From positions 1,173,001-1,237,000 of the forward strand of contig NZ_OZ026451.1 of NCBI RefSeq assembly GCF_964019545.1: a stretch of 64,000 bases of DNA, given 5' to 3'. Under the pieces are notes generated by a model that was given only the letters and a program-made list of their open reading frames with translations, had not been told where the DNA came from and made no database searches. A program made the translations under genes and the position numbers. Source of the stretch: Rickettsiella endosymbiont of Xylota segnis (lineage in GTDB: Bacteria > Pseudomonadota > Gammaproteobacteria > Diplorickettsiales > Diplorickettsiaceae). Shown piece by piece: positions 57,098-64,000 of the stretch (positions are counted from its first letter, which is position 1; each line of letters starts with the position of its first letter).

Positions 57098-58639
57098 CTA
57101 TTTTTTCTCTCCGGCAAACCAAGGAGCACGTGCAACCATAATTAGCTTACCGGCTACTTCACGGTCTAATTCGATAATATCTAACAAATCATCGACTGCC
57201 AACTCAGCTAAAGCCTCGCGAGAAGAAACACCTTTTTTAGCTAATGTGATGGCTATCTCTTCGGTAATACCTTCTAAGGAAAGTAAATCTTGATGTGGCT
57301 CTAAAAATTTGCCATGCTCAGAGATCGTCGACTTTTGCTTAGCCGCGGCTTGTGTTGCTAACACTTCTTTAGCACGATTCTGTAGCGTTTCTACTAATTC
57401 CGAGTCAAAATCTTCAATATCTAATAGTTCTTGCGCTGATACATAAGCAATTTCTTCTAAACTGGTGAAACCCTCTCGCGCTAACATCTCGGCTAGCTCT
57501 TCATCTATAGCAAGCTGTTCCATAAAAAGATTTTGTAAACCTTCCGATTCTTTAACCACTTTTTTTGCCGCTTCTTCTACAGTGATAACATTAATGATCC
57601 ATCCCGTTAGTTCACTGGCTAAACGTACATTTTGACCATTTCGACCAATAGCTTGCGATAATTGTTCCTCTTGTACAGCCACATCCATGACTTTAGTGTC
57701 TTCATCCACCACGATAGAAGCGACTTCAGCAGGTGCCATCGCATTGATGGCTAATTGAACAGGATTATCATCCCAAAGCACAATATCAATTCGCTCACCC
57801 GCTAATTCACTGGAAACGGCTTGTACTCGCGCCCCACGCATTCCAACGCAAGCACCTATAGGATCAATGCGACCATCATTAGTTTTAACCGCAATTTTTG
57901 CGCGCGAACCCGGATCACGCGCTGCACTTTTAATTTCAATCAACTCTTCAGCAATTTCAGGTACTTCTATCTTAAAGAGTTCAATTAACATTTCTGGCCG
58001 TGTACGACTCATCAGTAACTGCGGCCCACGCACTTGTGGATTCACGGCATATAAATAGCCGCGCAAACGATCTTCGGATCGTACTTCTTCGCGAGGAATC
58101 ATTTCTTCACGTGGGACAAAAGCTTCTACGCTTGCGCCTAAATCCACGATCAAACCTTCTCGTGTAATACGTTTGACTATGCCTGACAACAACTCGCCAA
58201 TACGATTGGTATAAGCCTCTGCTATCTTAGCGCGTTCAGCTTCTCTGACTTTCTGGATAATGACTTGCTTAGCCGTTTGCGCTGCAATACGACCAAACTC
58301 AACCGAAGGCATATGCTCTTCTATCACATCGCCAATTTGGCTATTTGGATCCCGCTTTTTAGCTTCACTTAAAGGTATTTGTTTTAAGGGATCAAAAGGA
58401 ACATACTCATCTTCAAGATTATTATTAGCACCCATTCCATCCGCAACGACTGTCCAGTAACGAAAAGTATCATAGTCGCCCGTGCGGCGATCGATAGCCA
58501 CGCGGACATCAATATCTTCACCGGCTTTTTTCTTAGTCGCCATCGCTAAAGCGGCTTCTATCGCTTTAAAAATTAACTCTTTATCAACATCTTTTTCGTT
58601 AGATACCGTCTCTGCCACTAATAAAATTTCTTTTTTCAT
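57098..58639 (-). CDS. nusA: Transcription termination/antitermination factor NusA
   Basis: The 513-residue protein binds RNA polymerase and controls pausing. It has the NusA N-terminal domain, an S1 domain (about 130-200), two KH domains ([19 protein letters not shown], and [16 protein letters not shown]) and two C-terminal helix-hairpin-helix repeats (about 360-500), as in E. coli. It lies 14 bases after rimP; infB follows about 155 bases later. Confidence 0.97.
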   Translation of the reverse strand: MKKEILLVAETVSNEKDVDKELIFKAIEAALAMATKKKAGEDIDVRVAIDRRTGDYDTFRYWTVVADGMGANNNLEDEYVPFDPLKQIPLSEAKKRDPNSQIGDVIEEHMPSVEFGRIAAQTAKQVIIQKVREAERAKIAEAYTNRIGELLSGIVKRITREGLIVDLGASVEAFVPREEMIPREEVRSEDRLRGYLYAVNPQVRGPQLLMSRTRPEMLIELFKIEVPEIAEELIEIKSAARDPGSRAKIAVKTNDGRIDPIGACVGMRGARVQAVSSELAGERIDIVLWDDNPVQLAINAMAPAEVASIVVDEDTKVMDVAVQEEQLSQAIGRNGQNVRLASELTGWIINVITVEEAAKKVVKESEGLQNLFMEQLAIDEELAEMLAREGFTSLEEIAYVSAQELLDIEDFDSELVETLQNRAKEVLATQAAAKQKSTISEHGKFLEPHQDLLSLEGITEEIAITLAKKGVSSREALAELAVDDLLDIIELDREVAGKLIMVARAPWFAGEKK

Positions 58640-58652
58640 AGCCTGCCTCCGG

Positions 58653-59111
58653 TTATTTATTCATTTCAGGCAATACATTCGCACGCAAAATATTGTCCCA
58701 CGTTAACACTACTTCTTTCCCATCCTCGTTCAACACTATCCCAACTACTCCAACTGATTGTAAAAGACCTTTAAATTTGCGTTGATTATCGATGGGCGTA
58801 TGTGTAAAAACACGCACATTATGACCAACATAACGCTGAAAATGCTTCTCTTTAATAAGGGGTCTATCTAAGCCCGGAGAAGAAACTTCTAAGTTATAAC
58901 GACCTGACAAAGGGTTTTCTACATCCAATAATGCACTAACCTGGCGGCTGACACGCTCACAGTCAGCAAGCGTAATACCCTTTTCACTATCAATAGTGAT
59001 ACGCAATACACTTTGTTGACCTTGTGTCAGATAGATACAAGCCCATAACTCATAACCTAGGGCTTCAACCGTCGGTAAGATCTTTGTTTCTATCGCTGAA
59101 TTGTTTTTCAT
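58653..59111 (-). CDS. rimP: Ribosome maturation factor RimP
   Basis: The 152-residue protein helps assemble the 30S subunit. [24 protein letters not shown] and [14 protein letters not shown] are family signatures. It opens the nusA-infB operon. A long palindrome (59151-59295) and the tRNA-fMet gene lie upstream. Confidence 0.96.
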   Translation of the reverse strand: MKNNSAIETKILPTVEALGYELWACIYLTQGQQSVLRITIDSEKGITLADCERVSRQVSALLDVENPLSGRYNLEVSSPGLDRPLIKEKHFQRYVGHNVRVFTHTPIDNQRKFKGLLQSVGVVGIVLNEDGKEVVLTWDNILRANVLPEMNK

Positions 59112-59150
59112 CGTCTACAAAGGGCTTGAATTATAAAATTACCCATTTCA

Positions 59151-59295
59151 ACTAGCTGATGCTAAAAAAAGATTTTGGATGCAACGCGCTACGCCGACTT
59201 TTCAAGGAGCGGAGTTTACTCAGGTAAATGAGCACCGCAAACAAAGTCGGCAACAAAGCGCTGCGCCAAAAGCTGATATTTAGCGTCAGTCTAGT
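59151..59295. repeat. 145-bp imperfect palindromic repeat
   Basis: Outer arms ACTAGCTGATGCTAAA and TTTAGCGTCAGTCTAGT pair with one gap and one mismatch. Inner arms TTTTGGATGC...GCCGACTTT and AAAGTCGGC...GCGCCAAAA also pair. The centre contains GGAGCGGAGTTTACTCAG. It is a folded intergenic element of probable mobile origin, between rimP and the terminator of tRNA-fMet. Confidence 0.75.
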
Positions 59296-59300
59296 CAAAA

Positions 59301-59322
59301 TAAAAAGCCCCTTAAATGGGGC
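59301..59322 (-). terminator. Rho-independent terminator after tRNA-fMet
   Basis: The minus strand has GCCCC and GGGGC around ATTTAA, then TTTTTATTTTG. It lies 18 bases past the tRNA-fMet 3' end and is the likely end of that transcript. Confidence 0.78.
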
Positions 59323-59339
59323 CTCTCACACAATAAAAT

Positions 59340-59416
<77 letters not shown>

Positions 59417-59611
59417 ATAGCGGCACAGAGTATACTCCATTTAATGCAGTAATTACAATGGGATAAAATATTCTAATTGTATCTTTATAACTTCCAGATT
59501 TAATCGTTGGTTTAGCTGAAAAATAAGCTTTAAATCCCAGGTTAGCACTCTTTTCACGCATTGAAAAATCAACTCCAGCATGTCTACTGCTCAGGAATTT
59601 AAGGAAGTTAC

Positions 59612-60679
59612 TTAGCGTTTAAATGTACATACTGACAAATCTTCAGACATTGCTATCTCAGTGGCAAAACAAGAAAGAGGAGGATTATGAGGGTTCACTG
59701 GAATCTCTCTCTCTTCTAAAGGTTTTTGTATAGGGTGTAAGGTATAAAATTGCCAACGAAAGCTGATGCAAGAGGTATATAAAACCTTGTTGCCATATAA
59801 AGGGGTAGAATTTAACTCTAATAAGCGTAGTAGGTCCGAGAAAAGTTGATATAATTTCATCTTCCAAATAAAAATCGGCGTATTTACCTTCAGAGATTCC
59901 CATGATTGTAGTTTTAAAGCTTGTAAATTAATATTAATCAAAGGTCTCAATGTTTGCAGCTTCTTATTGACAGTGTAGGCATTTCCACCGCCTAAGCTAG
60001 CTACCACAAATACGATATCCTCATTTTCTAGCGCTAACTTTAGTTCCTCTAACGTATAATTATATTTTATAAAATTTTTATTCTTAGGTAAGGGTATATC
60101 GTAAAGGACAGTTAATTCTTTGCGCAATGTAAATGGATCCACTGCATACAGACTCTGAATACTCATTCGTAGATTTTGAGCCGTATTTTCGATACATTCA
60201 GACACATAGAGAGTTTGTGCAAAAAAATTAAGGAAAGCTTGTTTACTAGAAAAACCCAAACTTATTGCAGTAAAATGTAAACTGTAATGGTAAATATAAT
60301 AATGAATAGTCGATAATTTATGATTCTTGGGATTAAAATTTGCCTGGCGCTTCACTTTATCAAAAAAACTATTTCCTAAAAGCAAAAGTAACTTTAGTTT
60401 TGTTTTTTTTTCAAAATCATACAAGCTTATTATTTTTTGACCCAACTCCGATTTTGCAATAGCTAACTGTAAATTCCTCTTATGAGAATATCCATATTGT
60501 TTTGAAAACTCTTTAATGCCTAACTTATGTAATTCTTTATAAAAATTCTCCCAGGTTAAATCATAAATAGACTTTATATTATATTGGTTGACATCTTTAA
60601 GCCATTTTTTGATTACGATTTGTTTGGTATTTTTTGGTGTGAAGAAACTTGATTGTATTGGTAACATTTCTCTATTCAT
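59612..60679 (-). CDS. Hypothetical protein, effector-cluster neighbour
   Basis: The 355-residue protein lies 28 bases downstream of the ankyrin gene and probably belongs to its transcript. It is helical and basic, without signal peptide or transmembrane helix (the stretch TKLKLLLLLGNSFFDKV at about 92-108 is amphipathic). It includes VFVVASLGGGNAYTVNKKL, a Gly-rich stretch that is not a standard P-loop. I do not recognise the family. It could be a secreted effector, by its neighbours, or a host-adapted remnant. Confidence 0.6.
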   Translation of the reverse strand: MNREMLPIQSSFFTPKNTKQIVIKKWLKDVNQYNIKSIYDLTWENFYKELHKLGIKEFSKQYGYSHKRNLQLAIAKSELGQKIISLYDFEKKTKLKLLLLLGNSFFDKVKRQANFNPKNHKLSTIHYYIYHYSLHFTAISLGFSSKQAFLNFFAQTLYVSECIENTAQNLRMSIQSLYAVDPFTLRKELTVLYDIPLPKNKNFIKYNYTLEELKLALENEDIVFVVASLGGGNAYTVNKKLQTLRPLININLQALKLQSWESLKVNTPIFIWKMKLYQLFSDLLRLLELNSTPLYGNKVLYTSCISFRWQFYTLHPIQKPLEEREIPVNPHNPPLSCFATEIAMSEDLSVCTFKR

Positions 60680-60706
60680 GATTATTATTCCTTTAATTAA
60701 AACCTA

Positions 60707-62113
60707 TTATGCTAACTCCCGACTGACGCCACAAGCATCAAGCAAGTTTAAAAAGTCTTTCCCCTGTGCGGTTTTATTTAATTGCCAATATACTTTCAAA
60801 TAACTTTTTAGCAAATAATTATACTCAGCTAGGGTTAAAATTTTTAATATTGCTTCTGCTTGTTTTAAATCATTAAGATTATGCGTCGACTTTTGGAAAA
60901 AAATGGCCGCTAAAATAGTCGCTTTAGTGGCTCCACGAGCTTTATTACTATAATAAAATCCTTGAATACATTCCTCCAAGGCACGATCTTTATCCCACGT
61001 TTGCCAATCTTGGAAAAAAAGTGATGCTTGCTGCAGGTATTTTTCAGAACGGGAAACTAATTGACCTTTAGAATTAACCGCCGATAACACAAATAACATT
61101 GCTAAAATACTTGCTTCAATATTTGCCCAAGAGCAATTACCGATAATTTGTCCTTGGATAGGTAGATTCGCGATGCTAACTAAACCTAAGTAGCGATGTA
61201 TTCCCTGAGTTAGAAATTCCCGGGATTGACGTGAATAAATTAATCGTTTACAAAACTCCTTATCCCAAGCATAAGGACGCTGACACTCGTAGATAACAAT
61301 GCTGCCCTCACGACGGCTATTTTCACCTCGATCACAACGAATCAGCCAATTTTTATATTTAATCAATGCAATGGCATGCCCTTCATAAGCAACGGGTAAT
61401 AATAATAATTCTTGATCTAACAAGGCATCTATGCTGTGTGTATGGTCTTTAATATTCAGCGTATAACGTTGATATTTTAGTAAGGCCTGCGCGTTAGCAA
61501 ATGCTGCAATCAATTTTTGTAAATTTTCGAAGTAAGATCGCAAATGGCGTGAAGAAAAATTATTCTGATAGCGCCGCAAAGAGTTAAGGATGACATCGAG
61601 TGTAAACTCTAAAAAAAATCCTTCGTAGTTTATCTCAATAAAACGCCCTGCGGCATTAACAAGATCTACCTGTCCTATTAATTCATAACGGTGTCCAAGT
61701 AACTTTGCTTGAATAAAGTCTTGAGCGAAACTTAATTTTGCGCCATATCGATAGAGTAATTTTTTTAATTCAATTTGTTGTCGCAATAAAGGGTAAACTA
61801 AAACAGCTTGTCCTGCTGTGGTATAAGCATTCGCATCTGCTTTATTGGCCAGTAATAATTCACATAAAGCTAAATTGTGATTATCGACTGCCCAATGTAA
61901 TGCCGTGCGGCCCGTAGTATCGGCATTATCGATAGCAGCACCGTATTCTAATAATAAGGCAACCACATCATTCTTATTGGCAATCGTTGCTTCTATTAAC
62001 GGTGAAAACCCATACTCATCGGTTTCTTCTATATCCGCACCCGCTAATATAAATTGCTCTACTCCCTTGAGTGTACCAAACAAAATTTCGTGAGCAAAAG
62101 TAGACTTTACCAT
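60707..62113 (-). CDS. Ankyrin-repeat protein with protease-like H-D-Q-C motif set
   Basis: The 468-residue protein has three to four ankyrin repeats at about residues 10-130 (DEYGFSPLIEATIANKNDV, TGRTALHWAVDNHNLALCELL). The C-terminal part (about 225-340) contains GHAIALIKYKNWLIRCDRGEN (His246, Asp261) and QIIGNCSWANIEAS (Gln322, Cys327). The order His, Asp, Gln, Cys with Gln five residues before Cys is that of CE-clan cysteine proteases and acyltransferases such as Ulp1, adenain and YopJ. No signal peptide is present. The family is not recognised. Ankyrin repeats plus this arrangement suggest a host-directed effector. Confidence 0.75.
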   Translation of the reverse strand: MVKSTFAHEILFGTLKGVEQFILAGADIEETDEYGFSPLIEATIANKNDVVALLLEYGAAIDNADTTGRTALHWAVDNHNLALCELLLANKADANAYTTAGQAVLVYPLLRQQIELKKLLYRYGAKLSFAQDFIQAKLLGHRYELIGQVDLVNAAGRFIEINYEGFFLEFTLDVILNSLRRYQNNFSSRHLRSYFENLQKLIAAFANAQALLKYQRYTLNIKDHTHSIDALLDQELLLLPVAYEGHAIALIKYKNWLIRCDRGENSRREGSIVIYECQRPYAWDKEFCKRLIYSRQSREFLTQGIHRYLGLVSIANLPIQGQIIGNCSWANIEASILAMLFVLSAVNSKGQLVSRSEKYLQQASLFFQDWQTWDKDRALEECIQGFYYSNKARGATKATILAAIFFQKSTHNLNDLKQAEAILKILTLAEYNYLLKSYLKVYWQLNKTAQGKDFLNLLDACGVSRELA

Positions 62114-62640
62114 TATCTAGCAAGCGTTACACTTTTGCTTGCACCCAATCCAAGATTTTTTTGTAAGCGTAATTGGTTTTCTAGACGTTTTTCGGGAAAT
62201 CGCTCTCTAGCTTCAGAATTATCGCTCGGGATCGCACAAATCTTAGGGTCATCGCCACTAAATTGCTGGCTATGAGCTAATAAAGGATGTATTTGCGGGG
62301 ATTCACTAAAACCACAGGATCGTGAATTTTTCTTACCGAGTAAATTGTTGGGGTCTTCAGAAAAAGGACAACTACCAAATTTTCTCTGTCCATCTGTGCG
62401 TTGCCGACGTTCCTTATTAAAGGCTGCCTGTAAATACGCATTGAGTTGCTCAACACTGAGCGCGATAGTCCCTGCACCACTATCACCGCCATTCTCATCA
62501 TTACTATCTTCTTGTTTTTTTAACCCGGAATTTTCATAGGCCAATGGCGAAAAAACATTATTAATCACTGCATCTTCTTGGTTCTCAGAAACCAAAAACT
62601 CTGCTTTTGCTATCCCCTTATCGCGACTACCTTTACTCAT
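62113..62640 (-). CDS. Small hydrophilic protein overlapping the ankyrin gene
   Basis: The 175-residue protein ends on the first base of the ankyrin gene's start codon, so its stop codon and that ATG overlap by one base and the two genes are likely translationally coupled. It is rich in Asn, Ser, Gly, Glu and Lys and looks disordered (DSNDENGGDSGAGT, then a helix LNAYLQAAFNKERRQR). No family, signal peptide or membrane helix was recognised. A chaperone or partner for the ankyrin protein is possible by position only. Confidence 0.6.
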   Translation of the reverse strand: MSKGSRDKGIAKAEFLVSENQEDAVINNVFSPLAYENSGLKKQEDSNDENGGDSGAGTIALSVEQLNAYLQAAFNKERRQRTDGQRKFGSCPFSEDPNNLLGKKNSRSCGFSESPQIHPLLAHSQQFSGDDPKICAIPSDNSEARERFPEKRLENQLRLQKNLGLGASKSVTLAR

Positions 62641-62780
62641 ACAAGAGATAATACCCGTTAAATTTTTTATTTCAATTTACTCTTCAAGTATATCCATTAG
62701 ACTTTACTACAAACTTGAATTTTAAATAGCATTAGATTAAATAGACTAATCGAAGTGCATTTGAATTTCGGAGCTACAAT

Positions 62781-62820
62781 CTTCGCACTTGAATTTTTGT
62801 CTTTGCTGCCGTTCAACTCA
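62781..62820. repeat. Half copy of the TACTCTTSGCACTTGAATTTTTG repeat in a 308-bp intergenic gap
   Basis: CTTCGCACTTGAATTTTTGT and GCTGCCGTTCAACTCA match one arm and the centre of the element at 51191-51279. The gap 62641-62948 also holds a direct repeat GAGCTACAAT (about 62771 and 62841) and a palindrome ACACATT-TC-AATGTGT at 62854-62869. I see no gene in it. Confidence 0.55.
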
Positions 62821-62948
62821 CTTATATTCTACTCCAAATAGAGCTACAATTTAACACATTTCAATGTGTAGCACCCATAACTCATACGTATCCTATCTAA
62901 AAAATGAATTAAGATCGACGACATTTAACGAGGATGAGCCAGATATCG

Positions 62949-64000
62949 CTATCCTAGAACGGAGGTTCTAGCAAATTGCTTAAGCGCTTGAATATGGCAA
63001 TCTATGGTTAAGCCTTTACGCAGCACAAAATCTCTTTCGGGTTTATAGTTCTTTGATTTAATCTTTTCTAATGCATCAATGATAGTTTCTGGAGTCACTG
63101 GCGTTATTACAATTCCATCATTTGCTTCGAGTAACTCAGAAGCACCTACTTCCGACGATACAATAACGGGCGTCCCAGATTCTAATGATTCAATAACAGT
63201 AATTCCAAATGCTTCGTAAGCAGAAGGTAAAACCGTTACATCTGCTACACAATAATAATCTCGTATATGCTCAACAAACCCTAACCAACGCATATTATCA
63301 GGTAAAACAATTGTCGGTTTTTCACCAAGAATAAGACAAAGAAAATCATCTCTCAAACCTTTAAAGGCATCAACAAGAGGATAGAACCCTTTACGAGCAT
63401 GATTAGTGGAAACGAACAAAACAATCGTTGCTTTATCAGAGAAACCTAATTTTTTTCGTAATTCATGCTTCTGTAATGTCGTTTTATAATTGAAATAACT
63501 GTTACTAACGGGGGGATAGAGCACTTTAATCTTAGTTGCGACACCTGGATAATGCTGAATTATTTCATCTTTTATTCGCTGAGAATGAGCAATAATTAAG
63601 GGCGTTCTCTCAAATGCCCTTTTCTCGAAATAAATCTCTAAGTAATTATTCAACAACCGGTAACTTTTTTTAGTTACAAGATAAGCCTTGTGCACGCCTC
63701 CACAAATAAGTATATCTTGCCGAGTAGTTTTTACTAAGCTAATTACCAAATTATGATTACAAATTAAATTTTCGTTATCACACCCCAAGTAAAAAGCAAA
63801 CTTCTTCAATGAACGAGGTAAAAACTTGTAAGGAAACTCAAGAACGGTTAAGGATGGCAATGATTTTAAAATATCTCGATTTATTTTACAAACGCAAAGC
63901 GTTAATTCATCACCGGCTTTGGAAAACCCCAAAATAATATCTTTTAAATAGGTCTCCATACCGCCTTTAAAGCGAAAATGTGTATGCTTTATAGCAATTT
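62949..64000 (-). CDS. Glycosyltransferase, GT4/GT1 family (5' end outside the window)
   Basis: The reading frame stays open past the ATG at 63959 to the window edge (FRFKGGMETYLKD), so the true start lies outside. The visible 350 residues are the usual GT-B fold: an N-terminal part with the GGMETYLKDIIL start loop, HSQRIKDEIIQHYP, the nucleotide-sugar domain ATIVLFVSTNHARKGF, and the donor loop PSAYEAFGITVIESLESGTPVIVSSEVGASELL. Family WaaG-like transferases act on lipopolysaccharide core or other envelope glycans at the inner-membrane cytosolic face. The acceptor is not predictable. Confidence 0.88.
   Translation of the reverse strand, partial: IAIKHTHFRFKGGMETYLKDIILGFSKAGDELTLCVCKINRDILKSLPSLTVLEFPYKFLPRSLKKFAFYLGCDNENLICNHNLVISLVKTTRQDILICGGVHKAYLVTKKSYRLLNNYLEIYFEKRAFERTPLIIAHSQRIKDEIIQHYPGVATKIKVLYPPVSNSYFNYKTTLQKHELRKKLGFSDKATIVLFVSTNHARKGFYPLVDAFKGLRDDFLCLILGEKPTIVLPDNMRWLGFVEHIRDYYCVADVTVLPSAYEAFGITVIESLESGTPVIVSSEVGASELLEANDGIVITPVTPETIIDALEKIKSKNYKPERDFVLRKGLTIDCHIQALKQFARTSVLG

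Noticed and set aside
59417..59611. A short open stretch with HAGVDFSMREKSANLG and SGSYKDTIRIF, like the end of a secreted beta-strand protein
   Set aside because: It has no start codon, runs into the tRNA and is too short to assign; it may be a gene fragment but the evidence is weak.

Overview
The window is AT-rich gammaproteobacterial DNA. It most resembles a host-associated member of the Legionellales, of the Rickettsiella / Diplorickettsia / Coxiellaceae type. The grounds are housekeeping gene order (rimP-nusA-infB-rbfA-truB and rpsU-yqeY-dnaG), eukaryote-like proteins (ankyrin, leucine-rich repeat, Ulp1-like protease, NB-ARC), an XYP-type cyclodipeptide synthase, and a Thi5-type thiamin pyrimidine synthase. 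The genus is inferred from gene content read by eye; no database search was possible.

Region 1 (1-20352, all minus strand) is a polymorphic-toxin locus. A membrane-associated leucine-rich-repeat protein (17125-20352) precedes a 4240-residue YD-repeat/Rhs protein (4345-17067) with a LysM domain and a variable C-terminal tip. Behind its candidate immunity gene lies a tandem series of displaced tips: a decayed tip and immunity gene (3660-4041), a ParB-like tip broken by a one-base frameshift (2741-3660) with its immunity gene, an intact orphan tip (1191-2276) with its immunity gene, and a further orphan core that leaves the window at base 1. Each orphan carries a copy of the segment just upstream of the main gene's tip, which would allow tip exchange by recombination.

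Region 2 (20558-23852) holds a plus-strand pair, a probable cyclodipeptide synthase and a soluble PAS/histidine-kinase/receiver hybrid kinase only 15 bases apart. They are followed by a decayed tyrosine integrase beside tRNA-Lys and a degenerate minus-strand reading frame.

Region 3 (23993-35090) is transport and cofactor metabolism: an Nramp-family transporter with a near-consensus Fur box, an OPT transporter behind serS, folD, and a complete-looking minus-strand thiamin operon (thi5, thiO, thiS, thiG, thiD/E fusion, thiF) headed by a TPP riboswitch. No thiC is present; the pyrimidine would come from the Thi5 protein.

Region 4 (35116-42072) is one 2295-residue composite protein: an N-terminal Ulp1-like cysteine protease, an NB-ARC-like NTPase, a large toxin-like middle part with a furin-like basic motif, and a basic C-terminal tail after a second such motif.

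Region 5 (42321-59416) is mostly core: GNAT acetyltransferase, M17 aminopeptidase and alanine dehydrogenase, then dnaG, yqeY, rpsU, tsaD, an effector-like gene, plsY, orn, efp, an unlisted 56-residue His/Pro/Gly-rich protein, the truB-rbfA-infB-nusA-rimP operon, and initiator tRNA. Several palindromic intergenic repeats lie here.

Region 6 (59612-64000) has a hypothetical protein, an ankyrin protein with an H-D-Q-C protease-like motif set, a small hypothetical protein that overlaps it, and a truncated GT4 glycosyltransferase.
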